This document shows positions 1 through 8,957 of a stretch of 64,000 bases of DNA, piece by piece. Numbering within the stretch: position 1 is the stretch's first letter; the number at the start of each line of letters is the position of its first letter. The DNA comes from Solicola gregarius (GTDB taxonomy: Bacteria > Actinomycetota > Actinomycetes > Propionibacteriales > Nocardioidaceae). The notes beneath the pieces are model-generated. The model was not told the DNA's origin. It searched no databases and saw only the letters and a list, made by a program, of their open reading frames with translations. The position numbers were made by a program, and so were the translations under genes. The stretch covers positions 3,534,001-3,598,000 of the forward strand of contig NZ_CP094970.1 in assembly GCF_025790165.1 (NCBI RefSeq), in the 5' to 3' direction.

Positions 1-320
1 GCCAGGCGGCGTCGGCGGCGGCGATCCTGCTCGCGGCCGGCACGCCCGGCAAGCGGATGGCGCTGCCGAACAGCCGGATCCTGATCCACCAGCCCTACAC
101 CGAGGGCACGTACGGCCAGAGCTCCGACCTCGAGATCCAGGCCAACGAGATCATCCGGATGCGCGAGCTGCTCGAGCAGATGATCGCCGACAACTCCGGC
201 AAGCCGGTCGAGGAGGTCAGCCGCGACGTCGAGCGCGACAAGATCCTGACGGCCGAGCAGGCGGTCGAGTACGGCCTGGTCGACCAGGTGCTCGGCACGC
301 TGAAGACGCCCGCGGTCTGA
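1..320 (+). CDS. clpP: ATP-dependent Clp protease proteolytic subunit, C-terminal part (cut by window start)
   Basis: Serine peptidase subunit that forms the barrel of the Clp protease and degrades proteins fed by ClpX or ClpC. The first whole codon is at 3-5, and about 105 residues are visible. The opening QAAS motif places the nucleophilic Ser codon at 12-14. The catalytic His lies in IHQP (87-89) and the catalytic Asp in ERDK (237-239), in the order and spacing of the family. The end GLVDQVLG is typical. clpX follows 178 bases downstream, so this is probably the second of two actinobacterial ClpP copies (ClpP2), but the paralogue cannot be assigned without the N-terminus. Confidence 0.95.
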   Translation, partial: QAASAAAILLAAGTPGKRMALPNSRILIHQPYTEGTYGQSSDLEIQANEIIRMRELLEQMIADNSGKPVEEVSRDVERDKILTAEQAVEYGLVDQVLGTLKTPAV

Positions 321-335
321 TCGAGAAGGCGTTCA

Positions 336-371
336 GCCCGCAGTGTCCGCGCTCTCGCGTACGCTGCGGGC
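336..371. terminator. Inverted repeat between clpP and clpX, possible terminator
   Basis: GCCCGCAG (336-343) is repeated inverted as CTGCGGGC (364-371), giving an 8-bp GC stem with a 20-nt loop just after the clpP stop. There is no T-tract, so a terminator role is only an inference. Confidence 0.35.
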
Positions 372-409
372 AGCACCTCCAGGGCGTGTACGGGACACGC
401 GCTAGAAAC

Positions 410-438
410 CTGACGTTTGACCCGGGAGCGGGTAACGT
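410..438 (+). promoter_or_regulatory. Candidate clpX promoter
   Basis: CTGACG (410-415) and TAACGT (433-438) are separated by exactly 17 bases. They resemble the housekeeping -35 (TTGACn) and the actinobacterial -10 (TAnnnT). The start codon of clpX lies about 60 bases downstream. This is read by eye, not mapped. Confidence 0.45.
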
Positions 439-498
439 CGAGCCAGAAGCCCCGCGCGCCACTCGTGCGCGGGAAATCGATCGGAAGGACGCGGCGAC

Positions 499-1776
499 GT
501 GGCACGCATCGGTGACGGCGGAGACCTGCTGAAGTGCTCGTTCTGTGGCAAGAGCCAGAAGCAGGTCAAGAAGCTGATCGCCGGGCCCGGCGTCTACATC
601 TGCGACGAATGCATCGACCTCTGCAACGAGATCATCGAAGAGGAGCTGTCCGAGGGCGCGGAGGCGGGCCTCGAGGAGCTGCCCAAGCCGCGCGAGATCT
701 ATGAGTTCCTGAACGGCTACGTGATCGGTCAGGATTCCGCGAAGAAGTCGCTCTCGGTCGCCGTCTACAACCACTACAAGCGGGTGCAGGCCGGTGTCGC
801 CGCCGGTCGTCACACCCGCGACGAAGGCGTCGAGCTGCAGAAGTCCAACATCTTGCTGATCGGCCCCACTGGCTGCGGCAAGACGTACCTCGCGCAGACG
901 CTCGCGCGGATGCTCAACGTGCCGTTCGCCATCGCCGACGCCACCGCGCTCACCGAGGCCGGGTACGTCGGTGAGGACGTCGAGAACATCCTGCTCAAGC
1001 TCATCCAGGCCGCCGACTACGACGTCAAGAAGGCCGAGAAGGGCATCATCTACATCGACGAGGTCGACAAGATCGCCCGCAAGAGCGAGAACCCGTCGAT
1101 CACCCGCGATGTCTCCGGCGAGGGCGTGCAGCAGGCGCTGCTGAAGATCCTGGAGGGCACGACCGCGTCGGTGCCTCCGCAGGGCGGCCGCAAGCACCCG
1201 CACCAGGAGTTCATCCAGATCGACACGACGAACGTCCTGTTCATCGTCGGCGGCGCGTTCGCAGGGCTCGAGCAGCTGATCGAGCAGCGCAGCGGCAAGA
1301 TGTCGCTCGGTTTCAACGTCGACGTCGAGGAGCTCGTGAAGACCGAGCCCGCCAAGATCTTCTCCCAGGTGATGCCCGAGGACCTCCTCAAGTTCGGGCT
1401 CATCCCGGAGTTCATCGGCCGCCTCCCGGTGATCGCCACGGTCGACCAGCTCGATCAGGAGGCGCTCGTCGAGATCCTCACCGAGCCGCGCAACGCGCTC
1501 ACCAAGCAGTACGCCAAGCTGTTCGAGATCGACAACGTCGAGCTGGAGTTCACCGAGGACGCCGTCGAGGCGATGGCCGACCTCGCGCTGCTGCGCGGCA
1601 CGGGTGCACGCGGGCTGCGGGCGATCATCGAAGAGGTGCTGCTGAACGTCATGTACGACGTGCCGAGCCGCGACGACGTCGCGAAGGTCGTCGTCACCCG
1701 CGAGACCGTCGAAGACAACGTCAACCCCACGCTCGTACATCATGAGCCCGCCGAGCGTCGCGAGAAGGCGTCCTAA
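499..1776 (+). CDS. clpX: ATP-dependent Clp protease ATP-binding subunit ClpX
   Basis: AAA+ unfoldase that recognises tagged proteins, unfolds them and threads them into ClpP. The 425-residue length is normal. Visible in order: N-terminal zinc finger with Cys13, Cys16, Cys35 and Cys38; Walker A GPTGCGKT (122-129); pore loop GYVGED; Walker [10 protein letters not shown]; the RKH loop in [10 protein letters not shown]; a sensor/arginine region in EFIGRLPV; and a C-terminal GARGLRAI sensor-2 stretch. The start is GTG at 499, preceded by GGAAGG and giving the family N-terminus [16 protein letters not shown]. It lies directly downstream of clpP, the usual actinobacterial order. Confidence 0.98.
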   Translation: MARIGDGGDLLKCSFCGKSQKQVKKLIAGPGVYICDECIDLCNEIIEEELSEGAEAGLEELPKPREIYEFLNGYVIGQDSAKKSLSVAVYNHYKRVQAGVAAGRHTRDEGVELQKSNILLIGPTGCGKTYLAQTLARMLNVPFAIADATALTEAGYVGEDVENILLKLIQAADYDVKKAEKGIIYIDEVDKIARKSENPSITRDVSGEGVQQALLKILEGTTASVPPQGGRKHPHQEFIQIDTTNVLFIVGGAFAGLEQLIEQRSGKMSLGFNVDVEELVKTEPAKIFSQVMPEDLLKFGLIPEFIGRLPVIATVDQLDQEALVEILTEPRNALTKQYAKLFEIDNVELEFTEDAVEAMADLALLRGTGARGLRAIIEEVLLNVMYDVPSRDDVAKVVVTRETVEDNVNPTLVHHEPAERREKAS

Positions 1777-1781
1777 GGGTC

Positions 1782-2930
1782 GTGCCCTACGACGTGACAC
1801 TGCTCGGCGCGACTGGCTTCGCGGGCGGGCTGACGGCGAAGTATCTCGCTGCGCATGCACCCGACGACATCCGGTGGGCGATCGCCGGCCGCAACCCGGG
1901 CGCGTTGGAGTCGTTGCAGTCCGAGCTCGCGAAGGTCGGCAGCGCGCCCGACGTCGTACCCGTCGACATCTCCGACGCGGCATCGGTACGCTCCGCGGCC
2001 GAGCAGACCAGGGTCCTCGCCACGACGGTCGGCCCGTACGTGGAGCATGGCGAACCCGTCGTCGCCGCATGCGCGGAGGCGGGCACGACGTACTGCGACC
2101 TGACCGGCGAGTCGGAGTTCGTCGACCGGATGTGGCTGCGCTATGACGCCCTCGCCCGGCGTACGGGCGCCCGGCTGGTGCACGCCTGCGGGTACGACTC
2201 CGTGCCGCACGACCTCGGCGTGCTGTACACCGTCTCCCAGCTCCCCGACGACGTGCCGATCACCGTGCGCGGTTACGTGACCGCGTCCGCGGGCTTCTCC
2301 GGCGGTACGTACCACTCGGCGATCCGCGGCATGTCGCGCGTACGCCGGTCGGCCGGTCTGGGCGACGAGCGACGCAAGCGGGAGGCTCGGCCCGCCGACC
2401 GACGCGTACGCGCCCTCCCATCGCGACCCGCACGCGGTCCCGGTGGGCGCGGGTGGGCGTTGCCGATGCCGACGATCGACCCGGCCATCGTCCGTCGGTC
2501 TGCGCGGGCGCTGGACGCGTACGGGCCCGACTTCCGCTACGGGCAGTACGCGTTGTTCAAGCGGCTCGCCATGGCGGCGGGCACGACCGCGGGCCTCGGT
2601 GGGCTGCTCGTCGCGTCCCAGGTCCCGCCGCTACGCGACGCGTTGCTGCGTTTCAAGCAACCGGGCGACGGGCCGAGCGAGGAGCAGCGGTCGCGGTCAT
2701 GGTTCCGGATCCAGTTCGTCGCCGAGGCCGATGGCGTGTCGATCGAGACCCAGGTGTCGGGCGGCGATCCCGGCTACGACGAGACCGCACGCATCCTCGG
2801 TGAGTCGGCGCTGTGCCTCGCGCTCGACGATCTGCCCGAACGCTCCGGGCAGCTGACGACGGCGGTCGCGATGGGCGAGCACCTGCTGCGCCGCCTCGAC
2901 TTCGCCGAAACCCTCGACCCTGCTCGCTGA
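1782..2930 (+). CDS. Saccharopine dehydrogenase-like NAD(P)-binding reductase
   Basis: A 382-residue protein with an N-terminal Rossmann fold (VTLLGATGFAGGLTAKYL, residues 4-21) of the saccharopine dehydrogenase NADP-binding superfamily. This superfamily includes the mycobacterial trans-acting enoyl reductases; the substrate here is unknown. Family-typical stretches include CDLTGESEFVDRM, ACGYDSVPHDLGV and PMPTIDPAIV. The GTG start is only 5 bases after the clpX stop, so it is probably co-transcribed with clpX. The arginine-rich segment around residues 190-225 looked like a possible frameshift, but its reading frame aligns with what I recall of homologues, so I keep one intact gene. Confidence 0.8.
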   Translation: MPYDVTLLGATGFAGGLTAKYLAAHAPDDIRWAIAGRNPGALESLQSELAKVGSAPDVVPVDISDAASVRSAAEQTRVLATTVGPYVEHGEPVVAACAEAGTTYCDLTGESEFVDRMWLRYDALARRTGARLVHACGYDSVPHDLGVLYTVSQLPDDVPITVRGYVTASAGFSGGTYHSAIRGMSRVRRSAGLGDERRKREARPADRRVRALPSRPARGPGGRGWALPMPTIDPAIVRRSARALDAYGPDFRYGQYALFKRLAMAAGTTAGLGGLLVASQVPPLRDALLRFKQPGDGPSEEQRSRSWFRIQFVAEADGVSIETQVSGGDPGYDETARILGESALCLALDDLPERSGQLTTAVAMGEHLLRRLDFAETLDPAR

Positions 2931-2980
2931 GCAGGATTCCGTCCTCCGCGAGCCTGGGGTTGCGTACGCAGGGGCGCATG

Positions 2981-2986
2981 TATATT
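2981..2986 (+). promoter_or_regulatory. Candidate -10 element of the S8 protease gene
   Basis: TATATT is a strong -10 match in otherwise GC-rich sequence, with GGTTGC 17 bases upstream as a weak -35. The implied leader contains a small perfect hairpin (GCCGGAG/CTCCGGC, 3058-3074) and then the ribosome site AGAGGGG. Confidence 0.45.
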
Positions 2987-3098
2987 GCCGTGTGGCGCAT
3001 CCGCACGCGGGGGCACGAGCATGGCGTGGGTGCGATGGGGTAGTGACCGTTTCGCAAGCCGGAGGCGCTCCGGCCAAACGCCGAAGAGGGGCACCACC

Positions 3099-6069
3099 GT
3101 GTCACAGCGACGCGCCGGTACTCGTACGTCCCGCCATATCGTCGCCGTCGCGTCGGCGACGGCGCTGATCGCTGGCCTTGCCGGAGCGACGCCGCTCACG
3201 GCCGCCGCCTCCTCCGACCCCACCTTCGACGACGCCAACGGATTCCGTGCCGGCGACTACGTCGTCGTCATGGCAGGAGAGCCGGCGGCGGCGTACGCGG
3301 GTGGTGCCGACGGATACCGCCGGACCGCCGCGCGTGGCCGGCAGACGTACGACTCGTCGACCCGCGCCGCGGAGCGCTACACCGCCCACCTGCGCGACCG
3401 GCAGGACGAGGCGGTCGCGTCCGTCGGCGCCGACGCGTTCTACAACTACACGACCGCGCTCAACGGCTTCGCCGCAGAGCTGACCGCCGATCAGGCGGCC
3501 CAGCTCGCCCATCGCTCGGACGTGCTCGCCGTCGTCAAGGACGACATCCGCAAGCTCGACACCTGGCACACGCCCGACCTGCTCAAGCTGAGCGGATCGG
3601 GTGGTGTCTGGCGCCGGCTCGGGGGAGGGAGCGCGAAGGACGGAGCCGGCAAGGGCACGGTCATCGGGATCGTCGACAGCGGGGTCGACTCCGACAGCGC
3701 GTCGTTCGCCGCGACCGGCGGTCACGTCTCGGATCGGTGGAACGGCGTCTGCGCCGAGAGTGAGGACGACGACCCGGGCGCCGACTTCGAGTGCAACGAC
3801 AAGCTGATCGGCGGCCGCTACTTCCACGAGGGCTACGGCGAGGTGTACGACGGCGAGTTCCTCTCGCCCGAAGACCTCGGCGGCCACGGCAGCCACACGG
3901 CATCGACGGCGGCCGGCAACAGCGGCGTCGCGGCATCTTCCGGCGGCATCGACTTCGGCGAGATCTCCGGCATGGCGCCGGCCGCGAAGGTCGCGTCGTA
4001 CAAGGTGTGCTGGGAAGAAGAGGATCCCGAGGCCGGCGGGTGCACGGGCAGCGACTCCGTCGCGGCGGTCGACGCCGCGGTCAAGGACGGCGTCGACGCC
4101 ATCAACTACTCGATCTCGGGCGCGCTCGACAACCCGGTCGACCCGGTCGAGCTCGCGTTCATGTACGCCGCCGACGCCGGTGTATTCGTCTCGACCTCTG
4201 CCGGCAACAGCGGTCCGGACATCACGACCGTCGCGCATCCGAGCCCGTGGCTCACGACCGTCGCCAACGCCACGCACTACCTCTACGAGGGCACCCTCGA
4301 AGTTCGGCAACGGACACGCGTACGTCGGTGCCTCGGTCAGCACCCAGGACGTACCTGAGGCGCCGGTCGTGACGTCTCGATCGGCGAAGGCGTCCGATGC
4401 GAGCGACGAGGACGCGGCGCTCTGCCTGCCCGACACGCTCGATACGGCCGCGGCGGAGGGCAAGATCGTGGTCTGCGATCGAGGCGAGAACGCCCGCGTC
4501 GAGAAGAGCCAGGTCGTGGCCGATGCGGGCGGCGTCGGCGCCGTCATCACGAACGTGCCCGGCAGTGCCGACGACACCGTCGCCGACATGCACCCGATCC
4601 CGACGATCCACCTACGCGCGGAGTTCCGCGACGACGTGTACGCCGACGCGGCTCGCGACGGCGCGGCGGCCGCGATCCAGGCCCGCGTGAACAAGGGCAC
4701 GACGACCACGCCGCCGCCGGCGATCAACAGCGGCTCGAGCCGAGGGCCGTCGCTGGCCGCCGAAGGCGACCTGCTGAAGCCCGATATCGCCGCGCCGGGC
4801 ACCGACGTACTCGCGGCGGTTGCGCCGGAACGCAACAACGACGAGGACTTCGCGCTCTACACCGGCACGTCGATGTCGTCGCCGCACATCGCCGGGCTGG
4901 CGTTGCTGTTCAAGCAGAAGTACCCGGACTGGTCGCCGATGGAGATCAAGTCGGCGATGATGACCACCGCGCGGGACCTCAACGGCGACCGCAGCCCGTT
5001 CAGCCAGGGCGCCGGGTTCGTGACGCCGCGACGGTTCTTCGATCCCGGCCTCGTCCTCGACAGCGACTTCGACGACTGGACCGCGTACCTCGCCGGTCAG
5101 GGTGTCACGTACGCCGATGGCACACCGATCTCGGACACTAGGCGCAAGGCGTCCAATACCAATACGCCGTCGATCGCGATCAACAACTTCGCCGGTCGCG
5201 AGGCGGTCACCCGTACGGTCACGAACGTCGACGACTCCGCCTCGACGTACACCGTGGACACCCGTGGCCTGAAGGGCATCAAGGTCACGGCAACGCCGGC
5301 GTCGTTCACCATCGCACCCGGCGCGACGCAGCGCGTACGCCTGAAGTTCGAGCGTAGGAAGGCGGCGTTGGGCGCGTACGTGAGCGGCAACGTCGTGTTC
5401 GCGGACGGCTCACATCGGGTTCGGGTGCCCGTCGTCGCCAAGCCGTCTGCACTGCAGGCACCGGATTCGGTACGCGTCGCGACGAGCACGTTGGTCACGA
5501 CGGTCGCCGGCGTACGCGGCACGCTCGCGCCGCGGGTTCGTGGCCTCGTGCCGGCGCGTGACACCGCCGGCGAGGCGGAGAGCACCGAGCGGGGAGACTT
5601 CGACCCGAACGACGAGCGCAACTACGTGCAGACCATCACCGCAACCGAGGCCACGAAGGCGATGCGATTTGAGACGATCCCGGACTTTGCGGCCGACGAC
5701 CTGGACCTTTACGTGTACGGCCCCGACGGCAAGCCGGTCGCCGAGTCGGCCACCGGCGGGTCCGACGAGTCGGCGACCGTCGCCAAACCGAAGGCGGGCA
5801 AGTACTACGTGTTCGTGCAGGCGTGGTCGACGCACGGCGACGCGGCCAAGACGTCGTTCACGCTGCGCTCGTACAACGTCGGCTCTCAGGCGAACGGCAA
5901 CCTGGCGATCAGGCCGAAGAAGCAGCAGGTGGGCCTCGCCGAGACGAGTTCCTGGCGGTTGCGTGCGGCGAAGCTGGCCAAGGGCACCTCGTACCTCGGC
6001 GTGATCGACTGGCAGAAGGCCGGGGCGAGCGAGGCGCTCGCCAAGACGTACGTCACCGCCCAACGCTGA
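3099..6069 (+). pseudogene. Secreted S8 family serine peptidase (subtilase), frameshifted
   Basis: Exported subtilisin-type protease of about 989 residues once one extra base is removed. Start is GTG at 3099, with AGAGGGG 8 bases before it. Order: signal peptide (hydrophobic stretch ending near TPLTAAAS), inhibitor-like propeptide (GDYVVVMAGEP...), catalytic Asp in IGIVDSGVD (~3673), catalytic His in GHGSHTAST (~3888), a PA-type insert (GKIVVCDRGENA), catalytic Ser in GTSMSSPHIAG (codon 4870-4872), a fibronectin-III-like domain, and a C-terminal pre-peptidase-like domain (DLDLYVYGPDGK). The frame breaks at ...YEGTL/KFGNGHAYVG: base 4299 (G) is one too many between CTC and AAG. In this sequence translation stops at 4358, leaving the protein without its Ser. 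It may be a true mutation or a sequence error. Confidence 0.85.
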
Positions 6070-6162
6070 GGAGAGGATTCTGGCCCTGTGAGGAGAGAAA
6101 TCCGGCCCGGCAGCCGGGCCGGATTTCTCTCCTCACAGGGCCAGAATCCTCTCCTCAGCGTT
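6062..6162. terminator. Perfect 50-nt inverted repeat between convergent genes (element A, copy 1)
   Basis: Bases 6062-6111 are exactly complementary to 6113-6162, with a single A at the centre. Each arm holds two related units of the form TGAGGAGAGxATTCTGGCCC. The left arm contains the stop codon of the S8 protease, and the right arm overlaps the stop of valS. It can act as a bidirectional factor-independent terminator, although there is no T-tract. Related copies are at 15217-15316 and 42475-42602. Confidence 0.85.
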
Positions 6163-8731
6163 ACTGGGCGAGGGTGGCCTCGACCGCCAGGCTCTCCGCG
6201 GACTCGTCGGCCTCCGTCGTCAGCGTGCCTGTGACCCGACCCGCCGCGCGTACGTCGTCGAGGGTCCGGCCGAGCAGGTCGAGCCGCTCCTTCGGACCGC
6301 GTACGGTCACGGCGGTCACCTCGGTCTTCATGCCGACCTTCGCGTTCGACTTCGCGCCGCGCAGGCCGGCGAGCACCTCGCCGGCGGCCGCCAGCGCATC
6401 GGGGTTGTGGGGTACGACGGCCACGTCGTCCTCCGGATGCGGCCAGCGCGCACGGTGGATCGAGCCCCGCTGCCACCACGACCACACCTCTTCGGTGACG
6501 TACGGCAGGAACGGCGCGAGCAGCCGCAGCTGGACCGAGAGCGCGATCGCCAGCGCAGCCTTGGCGGAGGCCGTCTCCTCGTCGGACCCGCGACCGTACG
6601 CACGCTCCTTGACCAGCTCGAGGTAGTCGTCGCAGAAGGTCCAGAAGAACCGCTCCGCCGACTCCAGTGCCGCGGTGTAGTCATAGCGCTCGAGCGCGTC
6701 CGTCGCCTCCTCGACGATCTGGCGAAGCCGGCGCAGCATCGCGAGGTCGAGCGGTTCGGTGACCAGTCGTGGATCGGCGTCCTCTAATGTCGCGCCGATA
6801 CCGAACGTGTCGGTGGCGAGCACGAACCGGCTCGCATTGAGCACCTTCATCGCCAGTCGGCGCCCGACCTTCATCTGCTGCTCGTCGAACGGCGAGTCTG
6901 CGCCCGGCCGCGCCATCGCGGCACGCCAGCGCACGGCGTCGGAGCCGAACTTGTCGAGGATCTCGTTGGGCACGACCACGTTGCCCTTCGACTTGCTCAT
7001 CTTCTTGCGGTCGGGGTCGACGACGAAGCCCGAGATCGCGGCGTACGCCCAGGGCGCGCAGTCGTGCTCGAGGTGGGAGCGGACGACCGTCGAGAACAGC
7101 CAGGTACGGATGATGTCGTGCGCCTGTGGGCGCAGGTCCATCGGGAACGTACGCGCGAAGAGGTCCTCGTCGTGCACCCAGCCGCAGGCGATCTGCGGCG
7201 ACAGGGACGACGTCGCCCAGGTGTCGAGGATGTCCGGGTCGCCGACGAAGCCGCCGGGCTCGCCTCGCTGTGCCTCGTCGAAGCCCTTCGGAGCCTGCGA
7301 CGCGGGGTCGATCGGCAGCTCGGACTCGTCGGGCACGATCGGGTTGTCGTAGTCGAGCTCGCCCGCGTCGTCGAGGCGGAACCACACCGGGATCGCGACA
7401 CCGTAGAACCGCTGCCGGGATACCAGCCAGTCGCCGTTGAGGCCGTCGATCCAGTTGGTGTAGCGGTGCTTCATGTACTCCGGGACCCAGCCGATGTCGG
7501 AGCCGCGCGCGACGAGATGGCCGCGGAGCTCGGGGTCTCGGCCGCCGTTCTTGATGTACCACTGACGGGTCGAGACGATCTCGAGCGGCTTCTCGCCCCG
7601 CTCGTAGAAGTTGGCCATCCGCTCGGTGGGCTTGGGTTCGCCGTCGAGGTCACCGCTCTCGCGCAGCGCCGCGACCATCGCCTCGCGGGCCGAGAACACC
7701 GTCTTGCCGGCGAGCTCCTCGTACCGCGTGCGACCGGTCTCGCTCTCGATCCAGTCGGGGGTGTCGCGCAGCAGCCTGCCGTCACGACCGATGATCGTGC
7801 GGTTGGGCAGGTCGAGCTCTCGCCACCACTGCACGTCGGTGAGATCGCCGAACGTACAGCACATGGCGATGCCGGCGCCCTTGTCCATCTCGGCGGCGTG
7901 GTGGGCGACGACCGGGACCTCGACATCGAACAGTGGCGATCGCACCGTACTGCCGAGGATGCCCTGGTAGCGCTCGTCCTCCGGGTGCGCGATGAGCGCG
8001 ACACACGCGGCGACGAGCTCCGGACGCGTCGTCTCGACGTAGAGCGGGCCGTCGGCGCCGTGGTACGCGATGCGGTGGAAGGCGCCAGGGTATTCGCGCG
8101 CCTCGACCTCGGCCTGGGCGACGGCCGTCTGGAAGGTGACGTCCCACAGGGTCGGTGCGTCCTGCTGGTACGCCTCGTTACGCGACAGATTGCGCAGGAA
8201 CGCCCGCTGCGATGTCGCCCGGGCCGTGTCGCCGACGGTCGTGTACGTCTGGGACCAGTCGACCGAGAGCCCGAGCGTGCGCCAGAGGTCCTCGAAGACC
8301 TTCTCGTCCTCGATCACCAGCCGGTTGCACAGCTCGATGAAGTTGCGCCGGCTGATCGGGACCTGCCGCTTCGGGTCGGGCTTCTCCGGCGGCGTGAACT
8401 CGGGGTCGTACGCCAACGACGGGTCGCATCGCACGCCGTAGTAGTTCTGTACGCGGCGCTCGGTGGGGAGCCCGTTGTCGTCCCACCCCATCGGGTAGAA
8501 GACCTCGCGACCGCGCATCCGCTGGAACCGCGCGATCGCGTCGGTGTGGGTGTAGGAGAACACGTGCCCGACGTGCAGCGACCCGGACACCGTCGGTGGA
8601 GGGGTGTCGATCGAGTAGATCTCGGTACGCTGCTTGCTGCGATCGAACGCATACGTGCCCTGCTCGGCCCAGGCCTTCGACCACTTGGCCTCGAGGCCCT
8701 CAAGAGCGGGCTTTTCGGGAACACTCGTCAT
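6161..8731 (-). CDS. valS: Valine--tRNA ligase
   Basis: Class I aminoacyl-tRNA synthetase that charges tRNA-Val in the cytoplasm. The product is 856 residues. The class signature HIGH appears as HVGH (53-56) in [16 protein letters not shown], and KMSKS appears in [10 protein letters not shown] (~575). An editing domain lies between them and an anticodon-binding helical region follows. I chose ATG at 8731 ([14 protein letters not shown]) because it gives the family N-terminus. Longer readings upstream are low-complexity. In most actinobacteria valS runs in the same direction as folC; here it is inverted and separated from folC by a regulator gene. Confidence 0.97.
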   Translation of the reverse strand: MTSVPEKPALEGLEAKWSKAWAEQGTYAFDRSKQRTEIYSIDTPPPTVSGSLHVGHVFSYTHTDAIARFQRMRGREVFYPMGWDDNGLPTERRVQNYYGVRCDPSLAYDPEFTPPEKPDPKRQVPISRRNFIELCNRLVIEDEKVFEDLWRTLGLSVDWSQTYTTVGDTARATSQRAFLRNLSRNEAYQQDAPTLWDVTFQTAVAQAEVEAREYPGAFHRIAYHGADGPLYVETTRPELVAACVALIAHPEDERYQGILGSTVRSPLFDVEVPVVAHHAAEMDKGAGIAMCCTFGDLTDVQWWRELDLPNRTIIGRDGRLLRDTPDWIESETGRTRYEELAGKTVFSAREAMVAALRESGDLDGEPKPTERMANFYERGEKPLEIVSTRQWYIKNGGRDPELRGHLVARGSDIGWVPEYMKHRYTNWIDGLNGDWLVSRQRFYGVAIPVWFRLDDAGELDYDNPIVPDESELPIDPASQAPKGFDEAQRGEPGGFVGDPDILDTWATSSLSPQIACGWVHDEDLFARTFPMDLRPQAHDIIRTWLFSTVVRSHLEHDCAPWAYAAISGFVVDPDRKKMSKSKGNVVVPNEILDKFGSDAVRWRAAMARPGADSPFDEQQMKVGRRLAMKVLNASRFVLATDTFGIGATLEDADPRLVTEPLDLAMLRRLRQIVEEATDALERYDYTAALESAERFFWTFCDDYLELVKERAYGRGSDEETASAKAALAIALSVQLRLLAPFLPYVTEEVWSWWQRGSIHRARWPHPEDDVAVVPHNPDALAAAGEVLAGLRGAKSNAKVGMKTEVTAVTVRGPKERLDLLGRTLDDVRAAGRVTGTLTTEADESAESLAVEATLAQ

Positions 8732-8957
8732 AGCCCACCATCCTAGGGTTTCGCCCCCGGCGCGCGCAGTCCGGTTGTCTCTACGGAGCCGACGCGCGAG
8801 TTTTGCCACGCCGACACATGGAGGCGGTGATGGCGTGGGCCGACTCGCCGTGAGGCGGGGCGTGTCGGCGGACAAGCCACGCGTGTCAGCTCCGTTTGGT
8901 GTTCGCCGCCCGCGGTATATCGGTGGATTTGTCGGTGGGACCCGCGATGATAGGGGT

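Noticed and set aside
217-2070. Long open frame on the minus strand opposite clpX
   Set aside because: It is the codon-bias shadow of clpX and the next gene; its product is repetitive Arg/Asp/Leu with no recognisable domain.
2340-2470. Possible frameshift inside the saccharopine dehydrogenase-like gene, because another frame reads a protein-like TDAYAPSHRDPHAVP
   Set aside because: The gene's own frame (RPADRRVRALPSRP...GWALPMPTIDPAIV) aligns with the family as I recall it, and the frame is open on both sides without correction.
3102-4838. Long minus-strand open frame opposite the S8 protease
   Set aside because: Low-complexity Arg/Val/Gly product; the plus strand carries the clear catalytic motifs.
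7064-8746. 560-codon plus-strand open frame opposite valS
   Set aside because: Shadow frame caused by high GC; valS motifs on the minus strand are unambiguous.
8634-8957. Upstream extension of the LuxR regulator frame into the valS 5' region
   Set aside because: It would overlap valS and adds low-complexity sequence; GTG at 8958 starts directly before the conserved ATPase domain.
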